From Stieleria tagensis (lineage in GTDB: Bacteria > Planctomycetota > Planctomycetia > Pirellulales > Pirellulaceae), in contig NZ_JAMYFE010000024.1 in NCBI RefSeq assembly GCF_024129865.1, positions 1-64,000 on the forward strand: 64,000 nt of DNA, written 5' to 3'. Position 1 is the stretch's first letter. Each line of letters begins with the position of its first letter. Positions 49,624 to 58,968 of this stretch are shown here, piece by piece. The notes below the pieces were generated by a model. The model searched no databases. It saw only the letters and a list, made by a program, of their open reading frames with translations, and was not told where the DNA came from. Position numbers and translations under genes: made by a program.

Positions 49624-51258
49624 ATGTACGTTTTTGAAAATCCAGTTCTACAGCGCGAGCTTCTGGTCAACCTGCGCACCAAACGGGCCTTTGTGTTGCT
49701 GGCCGTTTACCAGTTACTGCTGGCAACCGTGGTGGTGACCGCTTGGCCGTCGGACCAACGATTGGACCTGACGTCCAATCCGCCCTCTGCGACCAAACTG
49801 GTGAACCTGTTTTTCCTGGGGCAATATGTGATCGCGTCGCTGATGGCGCCCAGCTTCGCGGCGGGAACGATCGCCGGCGAAAAGGAGCGTAAGACATACG
49901 AGATGCTGCTGGCCAGCCCACTGCGTCCGGGCGCCATCGTGCTGGGCAAGGTCGTCGCATCGTTGACCCACATCGGCATGTTGATCATCGGATCACTGCC
50001 CATCATCGTGCTCTGTTTGCCACTCGGTGGCGTCAGCGTGTACGAAGTCTTAGCGGCGTACCTGGGTCTGATCATTTCGGTGGTGCTGTTTGGCGCCATC
50101 GGTGTGATGTGCAGCAGCTATTTCCCTCGGACCAGCAGCGCGCTGGTCGTCAGCTACTTGGCCATTCTGCCGTTGGTCATCGGTGCCTGTATGTTTTGGG
50201 CCTCGATGGCCAGCGACGGCGATCTGCGACTCAAGATTGCGACCATCGTGTTTCCCGCATTCGGGCTGACCGCTGTGATCCTGATGGGTGCAGCCGCAGC
50301 CGGACGAATGCTGTACCCGCCGGATGTGGGCAGTGAGGGCAAGGAAGTAATCGACCTGGAGCGTGAAGCCGAGGACGCCGTCGGACTGGTGATTCAACCG
50401 GATCAATTCCCCGATCGGCTCTTTGCCCCGCCCAAGAAAAACGAATTGATGGCCGATGGCACCAATCCGGTCTATGACAAAGAACTACACAGCGAAATCT
50501 TCAGCCAGGGCACGTTGATGCTGCGACTGGTGATCCAGATCAGCATCTTACTGGCGATCCCGATGATGGGTGTGTTCCTGTTTTTTCAACAACAACACGC
50601 CCCCTGGTTCGGTGTCTATGTGATCGTGTTCAACATGTTGGTCGGCCCGTCGTTCCTGGCCAGTAGCATCACCAACGAACGCGAACGACAGACGTTGGAT
50701 CTGTTGCTGACAACGCCGCTTTCGCCCCGTCAAATTCTGTGGGGAAAATTTGTCGTTCGCTTTCGCATCACGCTGGTGCTAACGTCGTTCCTGCTTTGGC
50801 CCCTGATCTTGGGCGCGGGCCTGAACCCATCGCTGTGGTCCAACTGGCCGACCGTGCTTGGAATGTTTGCGATCGTCATCACGGTCTGTCTGGTCAATTG
50901 CGTGATCGCGCTGACCTGTTCCATGTTCTGTAGCAAAACGTCAATCGCATTGCTAACCACCTACGCGGTGTTGCTGGCGCTGTACGTGATGCCGCCCGCC
51001 CTGTCGACGTTGGCGCGGACACTGGAAATGCCAGGAAACACGATCGCCTGGGCGGACTGGACCGGCGTGGCGAGCCCCTTCTCCGCGTTGTTTTCGTTAC
51101 CGTTGAACGAACAGATCGCGCCCGATAACCCGGTGGTCAATGCCGGCAATGTCCCGATCGTGATCGGCTACTTTGCGTTCAGCGCGGTGGTGGTGTTACT
51201 TTCCACGGCCGCCATGATGTTGCGACTGCGTAGCCGCCAAGGCCTATCCGACGGCTAG
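49624..51258 (+). CDS. ABC-2 type transporter permease, tandem-duplicated
   Basis: Integral membrane protein of 544 residues with two ABC-2 permease modules in one chain, about six membrane segments each (residues about 20-235 and 290-540). The same cytoplasmic motif occurs in both: GEKERKTYEMLLASPLRPGA and NERERQTLDLLLTTPLSPRQ. Between them is a hydrophilic linker with a proline-rich end. Such proteins pair with a separate ATPase to export lipids, glycans or drugs; no ATPase gene is next to it. It overlaps the end of the glycine-zipper gene by 4 bp tail to tail. Confidence 0.9.
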   Translation: MYVFENPVLQRELLVNLRTKRAFVLLAVYQLLLATVVVTAWPSDQRLDLTSNPPSATKLVNLFFLGQYVIASLMAPSFAAGTIAGEKERKTYEMLLASPLRPGAIVLGKVVASLTHIGMLIIGSLPIIVLCLPLGGVSVYEVLAAYLGLIISVVLFGAIGVMCSSYFPRTSSALVVSYLAILPLVIGACMFWASMASDGDLRLKIATIVFPAFGLTAVILMGAAAAGRMLYPPDVGSEGKEVIDLEREAEDAVGLVIQPDQFPDRLFAPPKKNELMADGTNPVYDKELHSEIFSQGTLMLRLVIQISILLAIPMMGVFLFFQQQHAPWFGVYVIVFNMLVGPSFLASSITNERERQTLDLLLTTPLSPRQILWGKFVVRFRITLVLTSFLLWPLILGAGLNPSLWSNWPTVLGMFAIVITVCLVNCVIALTCSMFCSKTSIALLTTYAVLLALYVMPPALSTLARTLEMPGNTIAWADWTGVASPFSALFSLPLNEQIAPDNPVVNAGNVPIVIGYFAFSAVVVLLSTAAMMLRLRSRQGLSDG

Positions 51259-51932
51259 AACCCGAAATACAACGAACTGCGACCGGCGTGACGATGATGG
51301 TGGTGATGCGATCGGTAGTACGGCGGCGGGTAGTGCGGCAACACATGCTCGCGGATCACGACCGGTGGGCGTTCAATGTATTGCTTGACGACCGTGGGTG
51401 CGGGACTGGCGATGGCAACCGGTTGGCCGTCGGCCATCGATTGAATCCCGGTGATCACGTTCTCGCTGACACCTTGCTGATGCAATGAAATGATGTCGTT
51501 GACCTGGAGTTTGCCGACATAACCACGCTGACGAATCTGATTCAGCACGACCTGGTCGCTCAATCCGCTGCGAGTCATCGTGATCACGTCTTGTAGCGTG
51601 ACCGCCGACTGCAACGCGGCGGTCTGTTGCTGTTGGGCGTATTGCTGTTGTTGGGCGCGATAATACGCCGCCCGCTGGCGTTGCATCTCGGCTTCTTTGT
51701 CAGAGGCATTGCCTAGAATGCCCCCCGCAACGGCGCCGACCACTCCGCCAATGGCGGCTCCAGCACCCGCCTTGTCGTTGTTGTCACCAATGATTCCACC
51801 GGCAATTGCACCGGCCAATCCGCCCATCACTGTGCCACGCTGCTGTGCGGCTTGACCGTAGGCACCGCTGGTCGTTGCAACCGCCAGAGAAACGAATACA
51901 AGCAGTGTCATGCTGCGTGTGCTAACAATCAT
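51255..51932 (-). CDS. Glycine-zipper exported protein
   Basis: Unnamed protein of 225 residues. A signal peptide (MTLLVFVSLAVATTSGAYGQ) is followed by two glycine-zipper repeats, GGLAGAIAGGIIGDNND and GGVVGAVAGGILGNASD, which form membrane-inserting hairpins in outer-membrane lipoprotein-like proteins. A Gln/Ala-rich coiled stretch and a folded region (VTLQDVITMTRSGLSDQVVL, IISLHQQGVSENVITGIQSM) come next, then a Pro/Tyr region and a run of His near the C-terminus. The ATG at 51930-51932 has a GGAA site 8 nt upstream and fits the signal peptide; the longer reading from 51980 does not. An envelope role is inferred. Confidence 0.82.
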   Translation of the reverse strand: MIVSTRSMTLLVFVSLAVATTSGAYGQAAQQRGTVMGGLAGAIAGGIIGDNNDKAGAGAAIGGVVGAVAGGILGNASDKEAEMQRQRAAYYRAQQQQYAQQQQTAALQSAVTLQDVITMTRSGLSDQVVLNQIRQRGYVGKLQVNDIISLHQQGVSENVITGIQSMADGQPVAIASPAPTVVKQYIERPPVVIREHVLPHYPPPYYRSHHHHHRHAGRSSLYFGF

Positions 51933-52110
51933 CCGTGATCTTCCGCAACAAATGGGAACGGGCAGTGGAGCCCCGTCCAAACGAGGCGACTGGCGATTGA
52001 GACTCGCCCAGTACTTCTTCGCGGGCGGCTGATCACCGATGGCAACCGCGCACCAGCGCTGACATGATCAATACACCTCGCTGGCGTATTCACGCAATGC
52101 CATTTTCAAC

Positions 52111-52461
52111 TCATTCAACCGGCTCGAAGGCAATGTTCTTATCGGCCAGATCGATGACCTGGGCAACGGGAAGTACAAAAATCTTGCCGTCGCCAATCTG
52201 GCCAACCGATCCCGTCAGCGCATTGCGACTGATCGTATCGATCACGGCTTCGAGCTCGTCTTCATGCACCAGCACTTCCACCACGACCTTTCGTAGCAAA
52301 TCGACTTTGTACTCGTTGCCACGAAACAGTGCACTTTGCCCCCGTTGACGGCCATACCCCATGGCGTCACAAACCGTGATCTCACCAAGGTTTAGCTCTC
52401 GCAGCGCATCGCGAACCGTGGACAGTTTCGTGGGCTGAATGATTGCGACGACAACGCGCAT
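52111..52461 (-). CDS. glnB: Nitrogen regulatory protein P-II
   Basis: Small trimeric signal protein that reads 2-oxoglutarate and ATP/ADP and controls nitrogen enzymes. The 116-residue product begins MRVVVAIIQPTKL and keeps the T-loop tyrosine Y51 (FRGNEYKVDLL), the usual uridylylation site; position 46 is Phe. In the nucleotide-binding B-loop it reads TGSVGQIGDGK, three residues longer than the TGKIGDGK form of E. coli GlnB (compared from memory). It stands upstream of no ammonium transporter gene, the usual partner of GlnK, and is preceded on the same strand by an oxidoreductase gene 11 bp away. Confidence 0.93.
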   Translation of the reverse strand: MRVVVAIIQPTKLSTVRDALRELNLGEITVCDAMGYGRQRGQSALFRGNEYKVDLLRKVVVEVLVHEDELEAVIDTISRNALTGSVGQIGDGKIFVLPVAQVIDLADKNIAFEPVE

Positions 52462-52472
52462 GGGACAGTGGC

Positions 52473-53486
52473 TCAGAAGGAAAGAGGAAAATCCAGTGCA
52501 ACCGGCTCGTTCGACTCAGCCGATACCGTCAACGCATCCAGCACGGCTTGGGTTTGCAGCGCCAATCGATTCCAGTGATCCAACGGCTGATCACCGATCA
52601 AACATTCAATCATCCGCTGCTCTTGGCGGTCATTGCTCTCGTGCGAGTCGACTTGGCCACTGGCATCATGCACCCAATATCGGGTCGGACGATCCGCCCA
52701 GGGACGGGTAAAGTCGTCGCAGATCAACGATGCATCACTGCCGGCAACCTCGAACCACTTTCGCGTCGCGGTGTCGTACCCACAAGAAAAACTAGCGGTT
52801 AAATCGTCCGCAAACCAGAGCATCGCATTCGCACGAAGCGGAACCCCAGTCTCGCGAACGCAGCTGGCGAACACTCTTGTCGGCGTTTGGCTGGCAAACT
52901 GCAGGATCGCTCCGACCGTATACCAGCCCAAATCCAACAGGCATCCGCCGCCCAATTGGGGGTCCAAACGGTGCTCGCCCGATTGAAACGGACGGTAAAA
53001 CGAAACCGACGCAGTGATGTGCCCCAGCTTTCCTAACTGTCCGTCACGAGCCCGTCCCAGCATCTGCGCACTGCGAGCGTGGTGCAACCAACCGGTCGCA
53101 TCCAGCCAGCGGACCCCAGACTGACGACAAACCTGATCGATTTCAACGGCTTCGGCGGCCGAAATCGCCAATGGTTTTTCACACAGGATGGACTTTCCAG
53201 CTGCGGCCGCTCGCAAGCACCACTCGGCGTGCAGCGAGGGCGGCAACGACAGGTACACGGCGTCGACGTCGTCGCGGCCGATCAACTCCGCGTAGCCCTC
53301 CACACCAGCTGCGATCCCGTATTGCGACGCAAACCAATCTGCACGCTCCTGCGAGCGGCTTGCGATCGCCGTCACGGCGACCGAATCGGTCGACTGCAAA
53401 TCAGCCACCAAACGACGGGTGATCCGGCCTGTCCCCAACACGCCAAATCGTGTGACGCCAGGTGCTGCGGTCTGCTGAGAGTTCAA
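52473..53486 (-). CDS. Gfo/Idh/MocA family oxidoreductase
   Basis: NAD(P)-dependent oxidoreductase of 337 residues. The N-terminal Rossmann domain has FGVLGTGRITRRLVADLQS, DVDAVYLSLPPSLHAEWCL and the family's ILCEKPLA with its catalytic-site Lys. The C-terminal alpha/beta domain binds the substrate, usually a sugar or polyol (DLGWYTVGAILQF carries the conserved Asp and a Tyr nearby). The substrate is not deducible. It is 11 bp upstream of glnB on the same strand, so co-transcription is possible. Confidence 0.91.
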   Translation of the reverse strand: MNSQQTAAPGVTRFGVLGTGRITRRLVADLQSTDSVAVTAIASRSQERADWFASQYGIAAGVEGYAELIGRDDVDAVYLSLPPSLHAEWCLRAAAAGKSILCEKPLAISAAEAVEIDQVCRQSGVRWLDATGWLHHARSAQMLGRARDGQLGKLGHITASVSFYRPFQSGEHRLDPQLGGGCLLDLGWYTVGAILQFASQTPTRVFASCVRETGVPLRANAMLWFADDLTASFSCGYDTATRKWFEVAGSDASLICDDFTRPWADRPTRYWVHDASGQVDSHESNDRQEQRMIECLIGDQPLDHWNRLALQTQAVLDALTVSAESNEPVALDFPLSF

Positions 53487-53526
53487 TGAATTGCTAGTGC
53501 CAAAGTGTGAATGAAAGGGCTGATGC

Positions 53527-54465
53527 CTAGACCGGAACGGGAATCTTGCGCAATAGTTCGGCCATCAATTCTTCTGCCGTCTGACGCCCCGCAGTCCCTG
53601 AAAAATCATCGATCAACACTCGGTGGGAAAGTGTTGATACGGCCAGCGATTTGACGTCGTCCGGAGTCACAAACTCACGTTCCTCGGTGATCGCGCGGGC
53701 TTGGCAACCACGATAAAAACTAAGTGCCGCGCGAGTGCTCACGCCCAACTGAAACGCATCGGTCGAACGTGTCGCTTCGACGATTTCCAACAGATAGTCT
53801 TGCAAGCTTTCATCGAATCGCACCGAACGCACCGCGGCTTGCGCCGCTAAGATGTCGTCGGCATTGACGACTTTGGCGATCGAATCGACCGGTTCACCAT
53901 TGCGATGCGACTCCAACACTCTGCGTTCGCTTTCGCGCGGCGGATATCCAATACTGGTGCGCATCAGAAACCGATCCATTTGACTCTCCGGCAAAATGTA
54001 CGTGCCCTCGAATTCAAACGGGTTTTGAGTCGCAACCACGATAAACGGTTGGGGCAACGGATAGGTTGTGCCGTCGACCGAAACCTGGTGGTCACTCATC
54101 GCTTCGAGCAACGCTGATTGAGTCCGTGGCGGTGCCCGGTTGATTTCGTCGGCCAACACGACGTTTGCAAAAATCGGCCCCGGCGTAAACCGAAACTCTT
54201 GGGTATCGCTGCGATAGATCGAACTGCCGGTGATATCACTGGGCAACAGATCCGGTGTGAACTGGATGCGGCTAAATTTTGTATCAATGCTTCCCGCCAG
54301 TGCTTTGGCAGCCAGCGTTTTTCCCACACCCGGAACGTCTTCCAGCAACAGATGCTCACCGGCCAGCAATGTCAATACGATCGAGCGGACGGCTTCGTGT
54401 TTGCCCAAAATGACCGATTCCATGTTCTCCCGCAGCCGTCGAGCGGTCTCGTAAGCATGCTGCAT
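53527..54465 (-). CDS. MoxR family AAA+ ATPase
   Basis: AAA+ chaperone-like ATPase of 312 residues, normal for the MoxR family. Seen: Walker A LLEDVPGVGKTLAAKALAG near residue 38, the sensor and family motif VLADEINRAPPRTQSALLEA, ATQNPFEFEGTYILPESQMD near 148, and the C-terminal lid with GVSTRAALSFYRGCQARA. MoxR proteins usually act with a DUF58/von Willebrand A protein to mature enzyme or envelope complexes, but no such gene is beside it here. It is divergent from the propeller protein gene. Confidence 0.94.
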   Translation of the reverse strand: MQHAYETARRLRENMESVILGKHEAVRSIVLTLLAGEHLLLEDVPGVGKTLAAKALAGSIDTKFSRIQFTPDLLPSDITGSSIYRSDTQEFRFTPGPIFANVVLADEINRAPPRTQSALLEAMSDHQVSVDGTTYPLPQPFIVVATQNPFEFEGTYILPESQMDRFLMRTSIGYPPRESERRVLESHRNGEPVDSIAKVVNADDILAAQAAVRSVRFDESLQDYLLEIVEATRSTDAFQLGVSTRAALSFYRGCQARAITEEREFVTPDDVKSLAVSTLSHRVLIDDFSGTAGRQTAEELMAELLRKIPVPV

Positions 54466-54594
54466 CGTCGATAAAACAAGATCGGGTGAGAGAAATCGAA
54501 TCAGTCAGTGCGTATGTTAACCGACCCAGGACCAACCGCGGAACCCACTGCCCCGACTGGTTCACAACATTGAACCTCGCAGAGAATATCTAGG

Positions 54595-56319
54595 ATGACG
54601 GATTCGCCAGCCGACAACATTGACCCCCAATCTCCTGACAAGCAGGCCGCTGACAAGCAGTCGCCGTACCAGCCGCAGCAAACCGAACCCGCCGCTGGCT
54701 CTCGGCCGCCCAGCATGCGCTCTGCCTGGGTGGCGCTGGGCTTGGCTACCGCCGTGATTGCGATCGCTCAATTTGTCTACGCGCCGCGATTCGATTACCA
54801 GAACGCACACCTGATTTCGCTGGTCAGTGTCTGTATCGCGACGTTGTACCTGCTGTTTTGCCTGCACCGCCGCGTCCGCTGGGGGGGCCATCCCTGGCGA
54901 GTGCCAATCGTGGCCCTCGTCGCAGGTCTCTTGTTGATGATCGGATTTCGCTTCGACGGTTTCAGTGGCGAAATGTTTCCCCAATTTCAATGGCGATTTC
55001 AAACCGCTCCGCAACACAAGCTCAAATCGATTGTTGGTGAAGCGCCGTTGGCCGATACCAACAGCGAATCTGGTTCAACCGCCGCGGACTCCTCGATCGC
55101 GGTCCCTGGCGGCGGTGATTCACCGCAGTTCCTTGGCCCAAATCGCAACGCGGTGTACCCGGACCGTGATTTTTCAATCCCTGGCAATGACAGCGATTTG
55201 GAAGTCGTCTGGGACCAGGGCATCGGCGCCGGATGGTCCTCCTTTGCCGTCCAAGATGGCTATGCAATCACGCTGGAACAACGTGATGATCAAGAATGCC
55301 TGACATGCTATCGGCTTGCCGACGGCGAATTGCTGTGGATTCAAAGGCATCCCGGCCTACACACGAACACGCTCGGCGGTACCGGACCACGCTCGACACC
55401 GACCCTCGTTGATGGCAAAGTCTATGCGTCCACTGCGACCGGTTGGATTTGGTGCGTCGAGCAATCGAGTGGTGAAATCGTTTGGACCGTTGACCTGCTA
55501 GCGCTGGCCGGATGGAACCAATCCGAATTCGAAGCGGCTGCCCCCTGGGGCTATGCCGGATCACCTTTGATTGTTGATCAACTCTGTGTGTTGCCGATGG
55601 GTGGCCCCGTTGGCCAGCCGTCGTCCGCTTCGTTGGTTGCGCTCAACAAAGACACCGGCGAAACCGTCTGGACCTCCGGCGACGACCAACTCAGTTACGC
55701 TTCACCGATCCTCACCACACTCGGCGGCCAACCACAGATCGTTTCGGTCAACGAAAAAACAGTGTCAGGACATGCGATCGCAGATGGCACCCAACTGTGG
55801 TCATTCGATTGGCCCGGATCAACCAACACCGGAGCGAATTGCTCGTCAGCCATTTCCGTTTCCGGCGACCGCCTGTTAGTCGGCAAAGGCTACGGCGGCG
55901 GCAGCGCCCTGGTCGAAGTTTCCGACCGAGACGGCCAGTGGACAACGCAAGATGTATGGCGCAGCAACCGGATTCTGAAAACGAAGTTCAACCATGCGTG
56001 CATCAAGAATGAGGTTGCTTTCGGAATCAGCAACGGTGCATTGCAAGCAGTCGACTTAAACGACCAGTCAGTTTTTTGGACTCAACCGCGTCAGAGCCGC
56101 GCCGCACAAGGCCAGGTGATCCTGGCGGGCGATGTTTTGATCGTCCAGGACGAACAAGGGGACGTGGTGTTTGTTCCCGCGATCACCGAGGACTACCAAG
56201 AAGCGCTGCGTCTGCCGGCGCTCGATTCGAAAACATGGAACATTCCCACACTTGCCGGTCGTTTTCTGTTGGTCCGCAACGACCGCCAAGCCATCTGTTA
56301 TCGGTTACCGGCGAAATAG
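54595..56319 (+). CDS. Membrane-anchored PQQ-type beta-propeller protein
   Basis: Protein of 574 residues. Three membrane segments lie in the first 125 residues (VALGLATAVIAIAQFVYA; LISLVSVCIATLYLLFCL; IVALVAGLLLMIGF). The rest, from DSPQFLGPNRNAVYP at about residue 175, is a PQQ-like repeat propeller with typical blades such as RLADGELLWIQRHPG, QSSGEIVWTVDLLALAG and NKDTGETVWTSGDDQL. No PQQ-dependent dehydrogenase active-site residues were recognised, so a binding or scaffold role like BamB is as likely as an enzyme. Such proteins are abundant in planctomycetes. Confidence 0.88.
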   Translation: MTDSPADNIDPQSPDKQAADKQSPYQPQQTEPAAGSRPPSMRSAWVALGLATAVIAIAQFVYAPRFDYQNAHLISLVSVCIATLYLLFCLHRRVRWGGHPWRVPIVALVAGLLLMIGFRFDGFSGEMFPQFQWRFQTAPQHKLKSIVGEAPLADTNSESGSTAADSSIAVPGGGDSPQFLGPNRNAVYPDRDFSIPGNDSDLEVVWDQGIGAGWSSFAVQDGYAITLEQRDDQECLTCYRLADGELLWIQRHPGLHTNTLGGTGPRSTPTLVDGKVYASTATGWIWCVEQSSGEIVWTVDLLALAGWNQSEFEAAAPWGYAGSPLIVDQLCVLPMGGPVGQPSSASLVALNKDTGETVWTSGDDQLSYASPILTTLGGQPQIVSVNEKTVSGHAIADGTQLWSFDWPGSTNTGANCSSAISVSGDRLLVGKGYGGGSALVEVSDRDGQWTTQDVWRSNRILKTKFNHACIKNEVAFGISNGALQAVDLNDQSVFWTQPRQSRAAQGQVILAGDVLIVQDEQGDVVFVPAITEDYQEALRLPALDSKTWNIPTLAGRFLLVRNDRQAICYRLPAK

Positions 56320-56446
56320 AGTCGCATGCACCCAATCCCATCGCTACGCCAACGGCGTTCAATAGCTTAGCCCGGGGTCACTGTTAAACTTGCTGGAGGC
56401 AGGTTCGGCAGGAACCCCGGGTGAACTTCTGATCGATCAAAATCTT

Positions 56447-57427
56447 CTACTCGTAAATCGGGAAGAACGTGTTGAACGCCTTCTCGCCAAAATCACCCGG
56501 GTCATTGAACCGACGGTGCTGGTCCATCGCGGAAAGTCGATCCATCTGCTGCGACGTCAACTCAAAATCGAATAGCTCGATGTTTTCTTTCAAACGTTCC
56601 TTGCGTGTCGTTTTGGGAACAATTGATGTGCCACGTTGGATGCCCCATCGCAGCACGACCTGGGCTGCTGTCTTGCCGACTTCCGCAGCAATTTGCTTGG
56701 TCTCGGACCGATCGATGACGCCTTCGCCCTGCTCTGCCATCCCGATTGAGAAATAGGATTGGGCGCCCAATGGAGAAAACCCGGTGACATGGATCTCGTT
56801 TTCGTTACAGAAACGCAACAGTTTTTCTTGTGTCAGATAAGGATGCAACTCCACCTGCATGACAGATGGCTTGACCGACGACGACGCCAGCAAATCACGA
56901 AGCAACGAAACGCCAAAGTTGCAAACACCAATGTTGCGAACCAAACCGGCCTTCTTCAGTTCGATCATCGCTTGCCACGTCTCCAAAATCGGGACCGGTG
57001 CTTCGACCATCCGAGGATGTTCCGCTGTGGGATCTTGAAACCATTCCGGCGGATAGCGATCTTCGAAGGGCACAAAGGCAAGTGAGATCGGAAAGTGGAT
57101 GTGGTACAGATCCAAATAATCCAGTTGCAAATCCGCCAGCGTTCGCTCACATGCCTGGCGCACATGTTCGGCACGGTGATAGGTATTCCATAATTTGCTG
57201 GTGACCCACATCTCGTCGCGGCTGACCAAACCATCTTTGATCGCAGCCTGAATCCCCTGCCCGGCCTGCGGTTCATTGCCATAATCACAGGCGGCATCAA
57301 TGTGCCGATAGCCGACCTCGACCGCCGAACGCACCGTCTCCGCCGTCGCATCACGATCAATTTTCCACAGCCCCAATCCAACGGCGGGAATCGAGTCGCC
57401 ACCGGCCAATTTAAATTCAGTCGTCAT
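56447..57427 (-). CDS. Aldo/keto reductase
   Basis: NADPH-dependent TIM-barrel reductase of 326 residues acting on aldehydes or sugars. The catalytic tetrad is visible: Asp and Tyr in HIDAACDYGNE, Lys in WVTSKLWN, and His in DLYHIHFPIS. IGVCNFGVSLLRDLL and the C-terminal IVPKTTRKERLKENIELFDF, which binds the NADPH phosphate, are also present. I use the ATG at 57425-57427 (MTTEFKLAGGDSIPAVGLG), the usual family beginning; the reading from 57583 adds 52 residues without family character. The substrate is unknown. Confidence 0.92.
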   Translation of the reverse strand: MTTEFKLAGGDSIPAVGLGLWKIDRDATAETVRSAVEVGYRHIDAACDYGNEPQAGQGIQAAIKDGLVSRDEMWVTSKLWNTYHRAEHVRQACERTLADLQLDYLDLYHIHFPISLAFVPFEDRYPPEWFQDPTAEHPRMVEAPVPILETWQAMIELKKAGLVRNIGVCNFGVSLLRDLLASSSVKPSVMQVELHPYLTQEKLLRFCNENEIHVTGFSPLGAQSYFSIGMAEQGEGVIDRSETKQIAAEVGKTAAQVVLRWGIQRGTSIVPKTTRKERLKENIELFDFELTSQQMDRLSAMDQHRRFNDPGDFGEKAFNTFFPIYE

Positions 57428-57842
57428 CAGGATGTCATCGAAAGAGAAACGGGCGATCAAATAGTCGCCCGCATGATCCCACGTTCGCCCCACCCAATGC
57501 AACCCTGCCCACCGTCGTCGATGACGTAGCGCAACCCGATTGAGAACCAGAAATACTTTCGCTGCAGTGATTGCCTGGGCCACTCAAAAGGCGGACAATA
57601 TCGCTAGAAACACGGCCAACACATGACAAGTGAGTTTTGAAGTTGCGCTTTTACGTGGGGCATTGTTTTTTGTAACCCGACGCGTCAGCGAGGGATTCCA
57701 TCAACACGCGAAATCCCTCGCTCACGCATCGGGTTACGATGAAAGCCCAACTTTCCAAATCAACTGGGTCTGCAAAAACTGCCACTCAGCACACTTCCCC
57801 CACCACTGCGACACAACGTTCCACTCAATTGGATTCACACTA
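57428..57842. other. Divergent intergenic region with a palindromic repeat
   Basis: A 415-bp stretch between the aldo/keto reductase and serine hydrolase starts. It contains the palindrome at 57672-57737, described separately. I see no gene in it: the open frames that enter it are extensions of the flanking genes and lack coding character. Confidence 0.65.
57672..57737. repeat. 26-bp gapped palindrome (GTAACCCGA family)
   Basis: Left arm 57672-57697 starts GTAACCCGACGCGTCAGC; right arm 57712-57737 is its reverse complement with two mismatches in 26; the loop is 14 nt. From memory this sequence type is scattered in Rhodopirellula genomes, which I could not check. It lies 105 bp before the serine hydrolase start. 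Confidence 0.9.
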
Positions 57843-58958
57843 ATGCGAACCTGCTTTGGCTCCCCTGCGTTTTTCTTGCTGTTGGTGATGATGTCCGTTC
57901 CATGCTTCGCTCAGCCGGCTCCACCTTCGGATTCCCAGCCGTTGCCGCGAAGCACGCCGGAATCTCAAGGCGTCTCGTCAGCCGCGATCTTGGATTTTGT
58001 GAAAACGGCAGATCGTGATGTGCATTCGATCCACAGCTTCATGCTCCTACGACACGGGCACGTGGTCGCGGAGGCCTGGTGGAAACCGGAGTCTGCTGAC
58101 ACGCCGCATATCCTGTGGTCGCTTAGCAAAAGCTTCACATCGACCGCAGTCGGATTGGCAGTTGAGGAAGGAAAGTTGTCGATTGATGACCCGATACTCA
58201 AATTTTTCCCCAAGGATGCACCGGGCACCGTCTCTGAAAACCTCAAATCAATGCGCGTTCGTGACCTGTTGACGATGACTGCCGGCCATGACAACGAAGT
58301 CAACCTGCGTGAGGAGTCCGATTGGATCAAAGCCTTTCTCGCCCACCCTGTACCACACGCACCCGGCAGTCATTTCCAGTACAACACGCCGGCAACCTTC
58401 ATGCTCTCAGCGATCGTTCAAAAGGTGACCGGGCAAACGGTGGTGGAATACCTGCAACCGCGTCTGTTCACCCCTCTGGGAATTCAGCCGCCGCGCTGGG
58501 ACGCAAATCCGCAAGGCATCTCGTTGGGAGGCTACGGGTTGTATTTGAAGACCGAGGAAATTGCCAAGTTTGGGCAGCTCTACTTACAACAAGGAAACTG
58601 GCAAGGAAAACAACTGATCCCCGCCCAGTGGATCGCTCAAGCGACGGCAAAACAAGTCTCGACCGGCCGCGACACGACGTTGGACTGGGGACAAGGATAC
58701 GGGTTCCAGTTCTGGCGCTGTCGCCATGATGCCTATCGTGGCGATGGCAAAGACGGCCAGTTCTGTATCGTGCTGCCAGAATTGGATGCCGTTATCGCGA
58801 TCACTTCCAAAACACGCGATCTGCAAGCGGAATTGAATTTGGTTTGGGAGATACTGTTGCCCGGAATGCACGACAAACCGCTTCCAGAAAACAATCCTGC
58901 AACGACCGAACTCTCTCAAATCGTGCAAACACTTACAGTCGATTCAACCCGCGACTGA
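57843..58958 (+). CDS. Serine hydrolase, class C beta-lactamase-like
   Basis: Exported penicillin-binding-protein-like hydrolase of 371 residues. Signal peptide SPAFFLLLVMMSVPCFAQ; the nucleophile motif SLSK in ILWSLSKSFTSTAVG near residue 100, and the YxN motif in FQYNTPATFMLSAIVQ near 178. GQGYGFQFWRC and DGQFCIVLPELDAVIAI follow. Such enzymes are usually esterases or peptidases rather than true beta-lactamases. The ATG at 57843 fits the signal peptide; the long reading from 57630 crosses the palindromic repeat and is rejected. It converges with the csaA gene. Confidence 0.9.
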   Translation: MRTCFGSPAFFLLLVMMSVPCFAQPAPPSDSQPLPRSTPESQGVSSAAILDFVKTADRDVHSIHSFMLLRHGHVVAEAWWKPESADTPHILWSLSKSFTSTAVGLAVEEGKLSIDDPILKFFPKDAPGTVSENLKSMRVRDLLTMTAGHDNEVNLREESDWIKAFLAHPVPHAPGSHFQYNTPATFMLSAIVQKVTGQTVVEYLQPRLFTPLGIQPPRWDANPQGISLGGYGLYLKTEEIAKFGQLYLQQGNWQGKQLIPAQWIAQATAKQVSTGRDTTLDWGQGYGFQFWRCRHDAYRGDGKDGQFCIVLPELDAVIAITSKTRDLQAELNLVWEILLPGMHDKPLPENNPATTELSQIVQTLTVDSTRD

Positions 58959-58968
58959 TCGCTACCGG

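Noticed and set aside
57630-57842. N-terminal extension of the serine hydrolase
   Set aside because: It is translated from the palindromic repeat and precedes a clear signal peptide start at 57843.
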